DNA from: UBA3871 sp002392265
Lineage (GTDB): Bacteria > Bacillota > Clostridia > Peptostreptococcales > Anaerovoracaceae
Direction of reading: 5' to 3'
Length of the DNA: 64,000 nucleotides
Assembly: GCA_946614255.1 (NCBI GenBank)
Contig: CAMOGS010000066.1
Location: 26,119 to 90,118 of the forward strand
Under the pieces are notes generated by a model. That model made no database searches and was not told where the DNA came from. It saw only the letters and a list, made by a program, of their open reading frames with translations. The stretch's first letter is position 1, and the number at the start of each line of letters is the position of its first letter. Below are positions 17,136 to 25,955 of this stretch, piece after piece. The position numbers and the translations under genes were made by a program.

Positions 17136-18245
17136 TTACCCGCATATCACACCAAAAATTACGACAAGCATCGTCAGCATGCCGAAATTTGTCACGAGGA
17201 ACCACTTCATAAATCCGGCAAGGTCGGCATCCTTTGCCACCATGTAGAGCTTGATTGAAATCAGGCTTGCAAGGCTTGCGACAGGTGTGCCGAGGCCACC
17301 GATGTCAACGCCCAGCAGCAGCTCTCGTGCGCTTTCTGTGAAGCCTGCGAGAAGCAGCGTGGCCGGCACATTGCTTATGACCTGACTGAGGCCTGCGCCC
17401 AGCAGCAGCTCGTGGCCTTTGATGGCAGTGCTTAAAACTTCGTACACGGCTTCGATTCTGGCCATGTTGCCCGAAAATACGAAAAAGCAGATGAAGGTCA
17501 GGAGCAGCAGAAAGTCTGCGTGGATCAGCATTTTTCGGTCGTACACGGCAATTACCAGCACTACTGCGGCAAGCATGAGGGGCCAGCTGATTACGCGAAG
17601 CACAGTCAGGATACACACGCCAAAGAGTAGCGCATATACGGCCAGAGATTTATGGTTCAGCGCCTCCTTTCCGCGCATTTCGTGGTTTATTTCATCCTTT
17701 GGCAGAATCATGCATAAAAGCAGCGTGATTATGAGGCTCACTATCCAGACAGGAAAGCTCATCCTCAAAAACTCTGCTGCCGGTATGTCGTAATACGAAT
17801 AAATGTAAAGATTTTGCGGATTACCTACGGGCGTCAGCATGCTGCCCATGTTTGCAGCAACGGTCTGGAATACGATTACGGGGATAATCTGTTTCTGCTG
17901 CCCCGCAATCGACAGCACCATTATCGAAAACGGCACAAAGGTTAAAAGCGATACATCGTTTGTAATCAGCATGGAGCTTACGAAGCATAGCATCACCAGC
18001 ACGAAACCCAGCTGCCTGGTGGTCGAAGCACGCTTGCACAGCGTACGCGCAAGCGAACTGAAGGCTCCGGCTCTGCGAAGGCCTGCAACCACAACCATGA
18101 GGCAGTACAAAAGCGCCAGGGTTCGCCAGTCGATGTAGCCGGCGTATGCGGAATCAGGGCGCACAAAAAAGCAGCTGATAACAGCTGCAAAAAATGCTAT
18201 AACCAGTATTATGTCATGTCTAATTGCATTCAGTACCTTTCTCAT
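17136..18245 (-). CDS. SLC13/ArsB-NhaD-type anion permease
   Basis: 369 residues with about ten hydrophobic segments. The order of helices and the motifs SMLITNDVSLLTFVPFS and NMGSMLTPVGNPQNLYIYS match the ion-transporter (IT) superfamily, including CitMHS, ArsB and YbiR-like permeases; the N-P pair in the latter motif is the substrate hairpin of this superfamily. A second hairpin, SNVPATLLL, is in the C-terminal half. At 369 residues it is shorter than ArsB (about 430). Substrate cannot be assigned from sequence. It starts 62 bases after smpB, with a REP-like repeat in between. Confidence 0.82.
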   Translation of the reverse strand: MRKVLNAIRHDIILVIAFFAAVISCFFVRPDSAYAGYIDWRTLALLYCLMVVVAGLRRAGAFSSLARTLCKRASTTRQLGFVLVMLCFVSSMLITNDVSLLTFVPFSIMVLSIAGQQKQIIPVIVFQTVAANMGSMLTPVGNPQNLYIYSYYDIPAAEFLRMSFPVWIVSLIITLLLCMILPKDEINHEMRGKEALNHKSLAVYALLFGVCILTVLRVISWPLMLAAVVLVIAVYDRKMLIHADFLLLLTFICFFVFSGNMARIEAVYEVLSTAIKGHELLLGAGLSQVISNVPATLLLAGFTESARELLLGVDIGGLGTPVASLASLISIKLYMVAKDADLAGFMKWFLVTNFGMLTMLVVIFGVICG

Positions 18246-18258
18246 GGTTATATCCTCT

Positions 18259-18315
18259 GACCTGTCCCCAATTTCGCCTTTTTTCCAATTTGGTGCCTGT
18301 CCCCAAATTAGCGTT
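18259..18315. repeat. REP-like palindrome at the smpB stop codon
   Basis: CCTGTCCCCAATTTCGCC and the inverse GGTGCCTGTCCCCAAATTAG around a T-rich centre. The smpB stop codon (18308-18310) lies inside the right arm. Confidence 0.85.
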
Positions 18316-18763
18316 TTAGGGCCTGGGCCATGTGGCGCTCATCGTCACGTTTCTTTAAGTCGTCGCGCTTGTCGTAGAGCTTTTTGCCGCGTGCGACAGC
18401 CAGCTCCATTTTGGCGAGACCGTTTTCGTTTATGTACATCGTCAGCGGAATCAGTGTCAGACCCTGCTGCGAAATAAGTCCAATCAGCTTGCTTATCTCC
18501 TTTTTGTGAAGGAGCAGCTTTTTCGGGCGGAGCGGGTCTGTGTTAAAACGATTTCCCTGCTTGTAGGGGCTGATGTGCATTCCGTAAACGATTACCTCAC
18601 CGTCCTCCACCTTTGCAAAGGATTCCTTTAGGTTTACCCTGCCCTGGCGAACCGATTTTATTTCTGTCCCGGTCAGCACAATTCCCGCCTCATAGATCTC
18701 GTCTATGAAGTAGTCATGCCTTGCCTTTTTATTGTTAGCTACAAGTTTTCTTTCTCTCTTCAT
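18308..18763 (-). CDS. smpB: SsrA-binding protein SmpB
   Basis: 151 residues, the normal size. It binds the tRNA-like domain of tmRNA and occupies the decoding centre during trans-translation. Family landmarks are KKARHDYFIDEIYEAGI, GTEIKSVRQGRVNLKES and the basic C-terminal tail (KKLYDKRDDLKKRDDER) that enters the mRNA channel. GAGGG precedes the ATG. The cognate tmRNA gene is 2.6 kb away on the same strand. The last residues and stop codon are shared with a REP-like repeat. Confidence 0.97.
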   Translation of the reverse strand: MKRERKLVANNKKARHDYFIDEIYEAGIVLTGTEIKSVRQGRVNLKESFAKVEDGEVIVYGMHISPYKQGNRFNTDPLRPKKLLLHKKEISKLIGLISQQGLTLIPLTMYINENGLAKMELAVARGKKLYDKRDDLKKRDDERHMAQALKR

Positions 18764-18808
18764 CTTTCAATTTCCCTCTTTATGTTAGCTTTTTTAGCGT
18801 TTGCGTGC

Positions 18809-19510
18809 CTACTCGGCGTAGTCGAAATCGCCCGCTATTCTTGCGGCCTCCTTGCTGTCGTCCACCCAGTCGCCCGCGCTGCCGATCAGCTTGAGCGGTG
18901 CCAGACGGAATACTGCCTTGCCCACTATGCTGTCAATGTCGACGCAGCCTACGCGGTAGTCACGGCTGTCAACACTGACGAGTCTGTTGTCGCCCATGCA
19001 GAACAGTTGACCTTCAGGCACCGTGTACGGCTCGATATATCCGTTTGTGGTGCCGTCCTTTATGTAAGCCTCTTTATAAACCTCGCCGTTCAGGTAAACC
19101 TTGCCGTCCATGATGGCAATCGTATCTCCCGGCAGTCCGATAACTCTCTTTATCAGCAGCTTTTCACCGCCGTTAAGCGCCGTAAGCCCCGAATGGAACA
19201 CTACAATATCGCCGCGCTTTGGCTCGCCGAAAAGTGTATAGGCCTGCTTGCTTAAAAAGATATAGTGGTTCTCGTAAAGCGTAGGCTCCATCGAGCTTTC
19301 CTTTACGATTGTAGGCTTTATGAACTGCAGAATCAGAACTGCAATCACAACCGCAATCAGGATGTCCCTAATCCATTCCTTTACAACCGATGCCGTACTT
19401 TGTTTTTTCTGAGGCTCCGCCCCATCAGCAGCAGGTTCAGCAGCAGGTTCTTCTGTCACGCTTTCAGCTGCTTTGATCTCTTCTTTAATCTCTTCTCTGC
19501 TAATTTCCAT
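18809..19510 (-). CDS. lepB: Signal peptidase I
   Basis: Membrane serine protease removing signal peptides from secreted proteins. An acidic cytoplasmic N-terminus rich in Glu and Ala is followed by one transmembrane segment (DILIAVVIAVLILQFI). The catalytic Ser lies in ESSMEPTL and the catalytic Lys in LLIKRVIGLPGD. The C-terminal box GDNRLVSVDSRDYR is also present. I choose 19510 (MEISREE) with AAAGGGAAAA upstream, giving 233 residues; the frame to 19564 would overlap the pseudouridine synthase gene. Sits between rluD-like and smpB genes in one direction. Confidence 0.94.
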   Translation of the reverse strand: MEISREEIKEEIKAAESVTEEPAAEPAADGAEPQKKQSTASVVKEWIRDILIAVVIAVLILQFIKPTIVKESSMEPTLYENHYIFLSKQAYTLFGEPKRGDIVVFHSGLTALNGGEKLLIKRVIGLPGDTIAIMDGKVYLNGEVYKEAYIKDGTTNGYIEPYTVPEGQLFCMGDNRLVSVDSRDYRVGCVDIDSIVGKAVFRLAPLKLIGSAGDWVDDSKEAARIAGDFDYAE

Positions 19511-19526
19511 TTTTTCATTTTCCCTT

Positions 19527-20522
19527 TCAAATATCTGTTTCCTGCCCGAATAAGTCTCGAACAATTTCCGCCATATCCGGCGGCAGCATGCATTTAACCG
19601 TCTTCCCCGTCAGATAGGCGAGTTCGTCTTCACCGCGCAGGAACTCCAGCCTGTAAGCATGCAGCAGCTGCGTTGTCAGGTGATATCGCCTACCAACGAT
19701 TTCATTTACTCTACGCCTTCCGTACTTTGTGTCGCCGATTACCGGATATCCTGCCTTTGCAAGATGCGCGCGAATCTGATGAGTCCTGCCGGTGATAAGC
19801 TCCACCTCTACAAGTGTGAACTCCTCCCCACAGAGGCTCCCATAAGCCAGCGGCACGGCATTTGTTTCCATCAGCTTTCCCGCATCGGCACTTTCCGCCA
19901 GCACACGCACAGTGTTGCGGAAGGAATCCTTTTCCATGCGGTCACGCAGCTTCAGCGGCTCTGCCATGTGGCCGGCAACGACAGTCAGGTAGTACTTGCT
20001 GACGCAGCCTTCCTCGCGTATCATGCGGTTTGCGGCCCTCAGTGCGCCTGCCGTCTTGCCGAACAGCACCAGTCCGGTAGTGTTGCGGTCGAGCCTGTTG
20101 GCGGGTGAAGGCGTGAAAGTCTTTGCTTGGCCGGGCCTGTACTCGCCTCTGTCTATGAGGTATGATATAACCTGATTTGTCAGGTGGTTTTTCTTTTCGT
20201 GTTCGTCGCCGTGCGTGAGCAGTCCGAAAGGCTTTTCGGCGATGAGTATGTTTTCGTCTTCGTAGGCGATGCGAAAGCTCTTCCTGGAGCGTCTGATTTC
20301 CTTTGCTCTGTGAAAGGCTTCGTGCTGCTCGTCCGTGATGTATACGGTGATTTCATCGCCGGCGCTCAGCATGGTTTCCTGCGCAGCGCGCTTTCCGTTC
20401 AGCTTTACATCCTTCCGGATCATCTTGTAGATGGCTGAAAGCGGCGCCTGATTGTAATATTTTTTGAGGAATCGGTCCAGTCTCTGGCCCGCCTCATTGT
20501 CTTCAATCATTATTTTTACCAT
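19527..20522 (-). CDS. RluA/RluD-family 23S rRNA pseudouridine synthase
   Basis: 331 residues. An N-terminal S4 RNA-binding domain (AGQRLDRFLKKYY to about 62) is followed by the synthase domain with catalytic Asp145 in NRLDRNTTGLVLFGK. HQIRAHLAKAGYPVIGDTKYG near the C-terminus is the family motif. It isomerises specific uridines in 23S rRNA; RluC and RluD types cannot be separated by eye. No clear ribosome site precedes the ATG and a TATTATATAA sequence lies within 15 bases, so the message may have a very short leader. Confidence 0.92.
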   Translation of the reverse strand: MVKIMIEDNEAGQRLDRFLKKYYNQAPLSAIYKMIRKDVKLNGKRAAQETMLSAGDEITVYITDEQHEAFHRAKEIRRSRKSFRIAYEDENILIAEKPFGLLTHGDEHEKKNHLTNQVISYLIDRGEYRPGQAKTFTPSPANRLDRNTTGLVLFGKTAGALRAANRMIREEGCVSKYYLTVVAGHMAEPLKLRDRMEKDSFRNTVRVLAESADAGKLMETNAVPLAYGSLCGEEFTLVEVELITGRTHQIRAHLAKAGYPVIGDTKYGRRRVNEIVGRRYHLTTQLLHAYRLEFLRGEDELAYLTGKTVKCMLPPDMAEIVRDLFGQETDI

Positions 20523-20648
20523 AGCTTATATAATACCACATATGTCCTTTATTTTCAAAGGTCTTATTGGAGCAAAGCAAATTTCACAAGTTCTTCATTG
20601 TTATAAACCCCGTTTTGTGATAAAGTATCATTGTTGGGAGAAATTATT

Positions 20649-21134
20649 ATGAATCACTTAAAGAACTTTTTTTATGACAAAAACGATATATTTATAGCTC
20701 TGATAATACTCGCAGCGGCAACTTTAATCATTCTCTGGCGCATCGAGGTTATTATGGACTATCCAAAGGATTTGGTTGCAAGCGCATACGAGGAAAAGGC
20801 AAATCAGGGGCCTGTCACAACACCTTACGACCGCGATGATAACGCAGGTACGGTGAGTGACTCAGCCGTAAGTGCCACAGGCGATGCCATAGACGATTCC
20901 GGCCTTGGCAGCGAGGAGCCTGAGGTTTACGCAATCTATGTAAACTCCGGTCAGAATCTGACCGAGCTTGGAAATATCCTCGCAAGCTGCGGTTTCTACA
21001 CCGATGCCGAGGAATTCCTGACCTATGTAAATGCAGCGGGCGCAGCATCGCGTATCCAGATGGGTAACCACTTTATCCCTGCGGGCGCTACCAAAGAGGA
21101 ATGCATCGACTATCTCTGCGAGGTCGGCATTTAG
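20649..21134 (+). CDS. Membrane-anchored MltG/YceG-like protein lacking the catalytic domain
   Basis: 161 residues from the ATG at 20649, with GGGAG eight bases upstream. One transmembrane segment near residues 17-32 (IALIILAAATLIILWRI) is followed by a linker rich in Asp, Ser and Gly. A C-terminal ~70-residue module (SGQNLTELGNILASCGFYTDAEEFLTYV, then HFIPAGATKEECIDYL) resembles the LysM-like N-terminal subdomain of MltG endolytic transglycosylases. The transglycosylase domain itself is absent, so it is probably a cell-wall-associated or regulatory protein. Monocistronic, convergent with pgi. Confidence 0.6.
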   Translation: MNHLKNFFYDKNDIFIALIILAAATLIILWRIEVIMDYPKDLVASAYEEKANQGPVTTPYDRDDNAGTVSDSAVSATGDAIDDSGLGSEEPEVYAIYVNSGQNLTELGNILASCGFYTDAEEFLTYVNAAGAASRIQMGNHFIPAGATKEECIDYLCEVGI

Positions 21135-21182
21135 CCTAATTTCACAGCCGGGCAGTCAAACGGGCAAAAAAAAACGAAAAAT

Positions 21183-21231
21183 ATGACTCCAAATGCACTT
21201 ATCGATTTGCACTCGGAGTCATTTTATTTTT
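21183..21231. terminator. Bidirectional terminator between the MltG-like gene and pgi
   Basis: ATGACTCC pairs with GGAGTCAT, with A-tracts on the left and ATTTTATTTTTT on the right, serving both converging genes. Confidence 0.75.
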
Positions 21232-21265
21232 TACATACTTTTTACATACTTTTGGCGGCCCTTCG

Positions 21266-22840
21266 CTATCCTCTGAATCTGCTTTCAGTAATCGGCTGAA
21301 CCTCTTCCATCGTTATGGCCTCGTCATTACTTGCCAGATGCAGCATCAGCCTGAATACATCGGCCTTTTCATCCTTTCTGCCGATGGCCGCAGCAAGCTC
21401 CTCCGCGGTAAAGGCTTTGCCCGGATTTTCGAGCATACAGGCCTTTGCCATGTTTTTAAGCTCGATCAGTCTGTTCGCAGCCTTCTTTCCAAACTCAACC
21501 GCCGGCTGATGATAGGCATTTACATTTATCATCCTTGCATAGATGCCTACGGCCCTCTCATAGAGTGCAATCAGCATGCCCACATAATATGCCGAATCAT
21601 CCGGCACGGTTATTGTGATGGTATGCTTTCCATGATCCTCGAGGGCTTTCTTTGTGCCGAGCATAAAAGCGTTGAGATAATCACCGCTGGTGCTGTCCTC
21701 ACCGACAATAGGCGATTTTCCTTCTCTGTCCTTTAATATCTGAACAAAGGTCGTAAACACATTGAATGGGCCGCCTACCAGCTGCTGCACATAAGAATGC
21801 TGGTCCGAAGAGCCTTTGTTTCCAAACACCGCAAGCCCCTGATTAACAGTTCCGCCATCCAGGTCAAACTCTTTCCCGAGCGACTCCATAACCAGCTGCT
21901 GCAGGTACTTCGCAAACAACCCCAGGCTGTCTCTGTAAGGCAGCACAACCATACTCTCGCCGCCCTCACCACCGCTTGCATAGTACCATGCAAGCGCCAT
22001 AATTGCCGCAGGATTATCGCGGAAGCTCTTGTTTCTTCCCAGCCTGTCGCAGTCGGAAGCTCCAAGGAGTAAGCCGTCAACATCGATGCCCGCAAGACTC
22101 AGTGGCAAGAGACCGACAGCCGACATCACGGAAGTGCGGCCGCCTACCCAGTCCCACATAGGGAATACTGCCAGCCAGCCCTCCCTTTCAGCCTGCGCTT
22201 CGAGCTTGCTGCCCTTGCCTGTTATGCAGACCGCATGCTTTCCAAAGTCAAGGCCGTGGCTTTCGTAAAAGGCTCTCGCCTCCTCCATTGAGTTTCTCGT
22301 TTCGATTGTTCCGCCACTCTTTGAAATGACAATCAGCAGCGCCTCATCGAGGCATTCCTCAACCAGACCAAAAATTCTGTCCATGCCGGCAGGATCTGTA
22401 TTATCAAGGAAATAAAGCTCCGTTCCGACGCCCTTTTCATGCAGGGCATCGTAGATGAAGGCAGGTCCCAGACTGCTCCCGCCCATACCCGAAACCAGAG
22501 CATATTTGAATTTCGAGTTTTTTTCCGAAAGGATTTTACCCTTTACAACGGAATCTGCAAATTTCTTTACGGCATTCTTTGCTCCGTTTATTTCATCGGC
22601 TATTTCCTTTTTAGGCGCTATCTCCGTATTTCTGAGCCAGTAGTGTCCTACCATCCTCTTCTCATCGGGATTCGCTATGCAGCCTTTTTCGAGTTCGTCC
22701 ATAAAGACCAGCGCGTCATCAAGCTTTGCGCTCTTCTCGGCGATATATTTGTCCGAGATGTCCATTCCACCGTACTCTATCATCAGTCCGGTTTCTTTGT
22801 CATAAAAAAGGTTCTTGCACAGTTTGTCCCATTCCTTCAT
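21266..22840 (-). CDS. pgi: Glucose-6-phosphate isomerase
   Basis: Interconverts glucose-6-phosphate and fructose-6-phosphate. 524 residues. Conserved segments are VSGMGGSSLGPAF, VISKSGGTIET (phosphate site), WDWVGGRTSVMSAVGLLPL, and DQHSYVQQLVGGP. GGGAGG precedes the ATG, which lies six bases after the stop of the GH13-GH77 gene. Last gene of the glycogen operon, feeding glucose-6-phosphate from glycogen breakdown into glycolysis or the reverse. Confidence 0.94.
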   Translation of the reverse strand: MKEWDKLCKNLFYDKETGLMIEYGGMDISDKYIAEKSAKLDDALVFMDELEKGCIANPDEKRMVGHYWLRNTEIAPKKEIADEINGAKNAVKKFADSVVKGKILSEKNSKFKYALVSGMGGSSLGPAFIYDALHEKGVGTELYFLDNTDPAGMDRIFGLVEECLDEALLIVISKSGGTIETRNSMEEARAFYESHGLDFGKHAVCITGKGSKLEAQAEREGWLAVFPMWDWVGGRTSVMSAVGLLPLSLAGIDVDGLLLGASDCDRLGRNKSFRDNPAAIMALAWYYASGGEGGESMVVLPYRDSLGLFAKYLQQLVMESLGKEFDLDGGTVNQGLAVFGNKGSSDQHSYVQQLVGGPFNVFTTFVQILKDREGKSPIVGEDSTSGDYLNAFMLGTKKALEDHGKHTITITVPDDSAYYVGMLIALYERAVGIYARMINVNAYHQPAVEFGKKAANRLIELKNMAKACMLENPGKAFTAEELAAAIGRKDEKADVFRLMLHLASNDEAITMEEVQPITESRFRG

Positions 22841-22846
22841 CGTTTA

Positions 22847-25800
22847 TTACCTCCCACTTACTTTTACAAGCCTGCGAAGCCTCGATATAGCCTCGCCCAT
22901 ATCCTTTTTTTCAGCCTGCCAGCTCCAGTTCTTCCCCAGACTGCCTGGCACATTCATTCTGGCATCACTTCCGAGGAGCATCGCATCCTGAAGCGGCACA
23001 AATACCACATCCGCATCGGATTTGAACATTATTTCAAGCAGCTTTTCCGCACACTTTTCTGCATCCTTTTCAGGGAAGCTCTTTTCACACCAGCCGACCA
23101 GGGTATCGTTGTCATGCGTTCCGCTGTAAACGACCTTTCCCTTTGGTGCTTTGTATTCAAACGGATCCGAGTCACTGAACTGAAGCACATCCATGCCCGG
23201 GAACCCGTTTACGTCAAGCAGCACTCTGACCGCCGGTGTTATCACGCCGAGGTCTTCGGCAATTACAGGAAGCGGTCCGAATCTCCTGTGAGCAGCTTCA
23301 AACAGCTCCATGCCCTTTGCCTTTACCCATCTGCCTTCCTTTGCAGTCCTTCCGCCCGGCACGCACCAGCTTGCTTCAAAGCCTCTGAAGTGATCGAGGC
23401 GCACGTAATCAAACAGTCTAAACAGCCTCTGAAGCCTCTGAAGCCACCATTCAAATCCATCCTTTTCGAGCTCGTCCCAGTCATACAGAGGGTTCCCCCA
23501 AAGCTGGCCTTCCTCGGAAAAGCTGTCAGGCGGCACGCCTGCCTGATCGGAAACGGTACCATCCTCAGCGAGCTTAAAATACTTTTTCCACTGCTTTGCA
23601 TCTATCGATCCCGCCGATACGAACATCGGTATATCGCCTACCAGCTTTATTCCCTTTGAAGCAGCGTACTGTTTAACTTTTAGCCACTCCCTGTCAAAGA
23701 GATACTGGCAAAAGCCTTCGAACTCTCCGTCTTTGCCAAATGCAGCCATATAGCCGTTTATCCAGTACTCGTTTTCCTTCAAAAATGCCTTGTAGTCATC
23801 CTGCCTTTTGCCGCTATTTTTGAAATCTCTGTAGAGTCTCTCAAGTGCTGTCCTGTCATAGCAGAGCAGGTTCACGTTGCCCGCAAAGGCGGATGTTCCG
23901 GCATAAGGCGAGCCATACTCGTCTGTAGGATTTATCGGCAGCATCTGCCAGTACCTTACGCCTGCATCGCTCAGACTGTCAATGAAGCCGTACGCCGCAT
24001 CGAGCCCCTTTTCGCTGAATCCCGGAAGCGAGGTGACATGACAGATAACGCCCGCTCCTCTTTCAAGCTTTACACCTCGAGGCTCCCTCTTTCCGAAGCG
24101 GATGACCGCAGAATCAAGAGGGCCGAGCTGAAGCAGGGCTTTACCGTCCTCTATTACCATATCCTTTCCGCTGACAAGCTCTGCAACCTCCGCCGCAGGT
24201 GCCTCAAAGCGAAATTCCTTCTTCTCCCATCTGTTTCTGTTTATCAGAACCGCAAAGCAGCCGTCACTGCCGGTTCTGTAATATCCAAACACATCATCAC
24301 ATGGAGCAAACGGTTTAAAATCGCCGTCGGTAAAGGCCGCATAAGCCTTCCTGAAATACATCGCACCCATATGCATGACCATGGCATCTTTGTCCTCCAT
24401 CCCCCAAGGGTACGGATTTCTGTTACATGGATCCGCGCCTCCCGTCATGCCGGCTTCATCGCCGTAGTATATGCAAGGCACACCCGGAAATGTCATCTGC
24501 ACTACCAGTGCCAGCCACAGTCTGGCCTTTGCGAGGCCCATGTTAAAAGGCTCTTCCCCGAGTATTGAAAGTATCCTCGGCCTGTCGTGGCTGCCGAGCA
24601 TGTTAAACCCGCTGTAAAAGGCATCTTTCGGATAGTTTTCCTGCAGCGTTAAAAAGCTTTCCGCAGCATCTGCCGCCGAGATATGCCCCAGCAGGAACTC
24701 AATCATCGCATCTCTGAAAGGATAGTTCATTACCCCGTCGAGCTCCGTTCCCAGGAAATAGCGTCTCAGCTGCCCATAGCTGATTTTGTTCGAGGCGTCT
24801 TCCCACACCTCACCTATCAGGACACCGTCCTCCTTTTCAGCCAGAAGCGCCTCCTTTATTTCGCAGATAAATCTGTCAGGAAGCTCATCCGCAACATCAA
24901 GCCTGAAGCCTGAAGCGCCGCATCCGAGCCATTTCCTGACCACACCATCCTTTCCCGCAATCAGCTCTCTAAATGACGGGTCGTCTTCGTTTACCGCAGG
25001 CAGGTCCGCAACACCCCACCAGCTGTCATAGCCGCAAGGGGAGTCATTAAAATTAAACCAGCTCCTGTATTTTGAATCGGGATTGTCATATGCGCCTCCG
25101 CCATAATTTCCGTATCTGTCGAAATATATGCTGTCGCAGCCCGTATGATTGAATACCCCGTCAAGAATTATTCTGATTCCTTTTTCCTCTGCTGCTTTGC
25201 AAAGGTGCCTGAAATCCTCTTCACTGCCGAGAAGAGGATCTATTTTCATATAGTTTGCAGTATCATAGCGATGCCAGCTCGCAGCCTCAAAAACAGGGTT
25301 GAGATAAATTACCGTTATCCCCATATCCTTAAGATACTGCAGCTTGCTTTCTATCCCTGCGAGGCTTCCTGCATGAAACCTCCAGCGAGTGATATTACCC
25401 GCTTCGTCTTTGTCGTATGATGACTCGGTTTCCCAAGGCTCCACCAGCACTCTTTCAGGGCCGTTTCTCTTTTCAAGCAGATACTCCGCCCTTTTTGCGT
25501 ATTCGCTGTCTCTGGCGAAAACATCAGGAAATATCTGATATATGCATGCGTTTTTGTACCACGCCGGCACATCTCTTTTTTCATATACGGTAATCTGAAA
25601 CGAAGGGGGCTCATAATCGCAAATTTCGCCCTCTCCGCCGGTTTTCCCCGGCTTTGCGCCATAAAGGACGCTGCGCCCGTCATGGCAGGTTAAAACAAAG
25701 CGATACCAGATTATGTCGGCCTCAGGAAATTTTACCGAGCAGGAAAAGAAAGTACCTTCCTGACCTTCTTCCTTTTTCATTTCTGTGAAGCTTTCGCCTT

Positions 25801-25942
25801 TTCCGTCTATCCAGACTCTCAGAGCGCAGCTCCGATAAGTTTCAAAATCTGCCGCAATTCGGAGCGTAATATCTTCCCCGACCTGCGCAGCGCCGAATGG
25901 ATTTCTGTAGAGAAGGCTCCGTGAATCATGAAAAACTCCCAT
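22847..25942 (-). CDS. Bifunctional GH13 alpha-glucan hydrolase / GH77 4-alpha-glucanotransferase fusion
   Basis: 1031 residues carrying two complete enzymes. Residues 1-120 resemble an N-terminal beta-sandwich of neopullulanase-type GH13 enzymes. The GH13 barrel has DGVFNHTG, nucleophile Asp349 (GFRLDVADE), acid/base Glu378 (LIGEVWED) and Asp453 (GSHDRPR). From about residue 625 a MalQ-like GH77 domain starts (GAGVICHVTSLPG), with YAGTSAFAGN, nucleophile Asp850 (YVRLDHFRGFE), Glu896 (IAEDLG) and GTHDND. Both active sites look intact. It would trim and rearrange glucans released from glycogen. Both halves have no signal peptide. Located between glgA and pgi with 13- and 6-base gaps. Confidence 0.93.
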   Translation of the reverse strand: MGVFHDSRSLLYRNPFGAAQVGEDITLRIAADFETYRSCALRVWIDGKGESFTEMKKEEGQEGTFFSCSVKFPEADIIWYRFVLTCHDGRSVLYGAKPGKTGGEGEICDYEPPSFQITVYEKRDVPAWYKNACIYQIFPDVFARDSEYAKRAEYLLEKRNGPERVLVEPWETESSYDKDEAGNITRWRFHAGSLAGIESKLQYLKDMGITVIYLNPVFEAASWHRYDTANYMKIDPLLGSEEDFRHLCKAAEEKGIRIILDGVFNHTGCDSIYFDRYGNYGGGAYDNPDSKYRSWFNFNDSPCGYDSWWGVADLPAVNEDDPSFRELIAGKDGVVRKWLGCGASGFRLDVADELPDRFICEIKEALLAEKEDGVLIGEVWEDASNKISYGQLRRYFLGTELDGVMNYPFRDAMIEFLLGHISAADAAESFLTLQENYPKDAFYSGFNMLGSHDRPRILSILGEEPFNMGLAKARLWLALVVQMTFPGVPCIYYGDEAGMTGGADPCNRNPYPWGMEDKDAMVMHMGAMYFRKAYAAFTDGDFKPFAPCDDVFGYYRTGSDGCFAVLINRNRWEKKEFRFEAPAAEVAELVSGKDMVIEDGKALLQLGPLDSAVIRFGKREPRGVKLERGAGVICHVTSLPGFSEKGLDAAYGFIDSLSDAGVRYWQMLPINPTDEYGSPYAGTSAFAGNVNLLCYDRTALERLYRDFKNSGKRQDDYKAFLKENEYWINGYMAAFGKDGEFEGFCQYLFDREWLKVKQYAASKGIKLVGDIPMFVSAGSIDAKQWKKYFKLAEDGTVSDQAGVPPDSFSEEGQLWGNPLYDWDELEKDGFEWWLQRLQRLFRLFDYVRLDHFRGFEASWCVPGGRTAKEGRWVKAKGMELFEAAHRRFGPLPVIAEDLGVITPAVRVLLDVNGFPGMDVLQFSDSDPFEYKAPKGKVVYSGTHDNDTLVGWCEKSFPEKDAEKCAEKLLEIMFKSDADVVFVPLQDAMLLGSDARMNVPGSLGKNWSWQAEKKDMGEAISRLRRLVKVSGR

Positions 25943-25955
25943 GCACTATCCTCCG

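Noticed and set aside
22439..23659. 406-codon open frame opposite pgi and the GH13-GH77 gene
   Set aside because: Crosses two well-supported genes on the other strand; a shadow frame.
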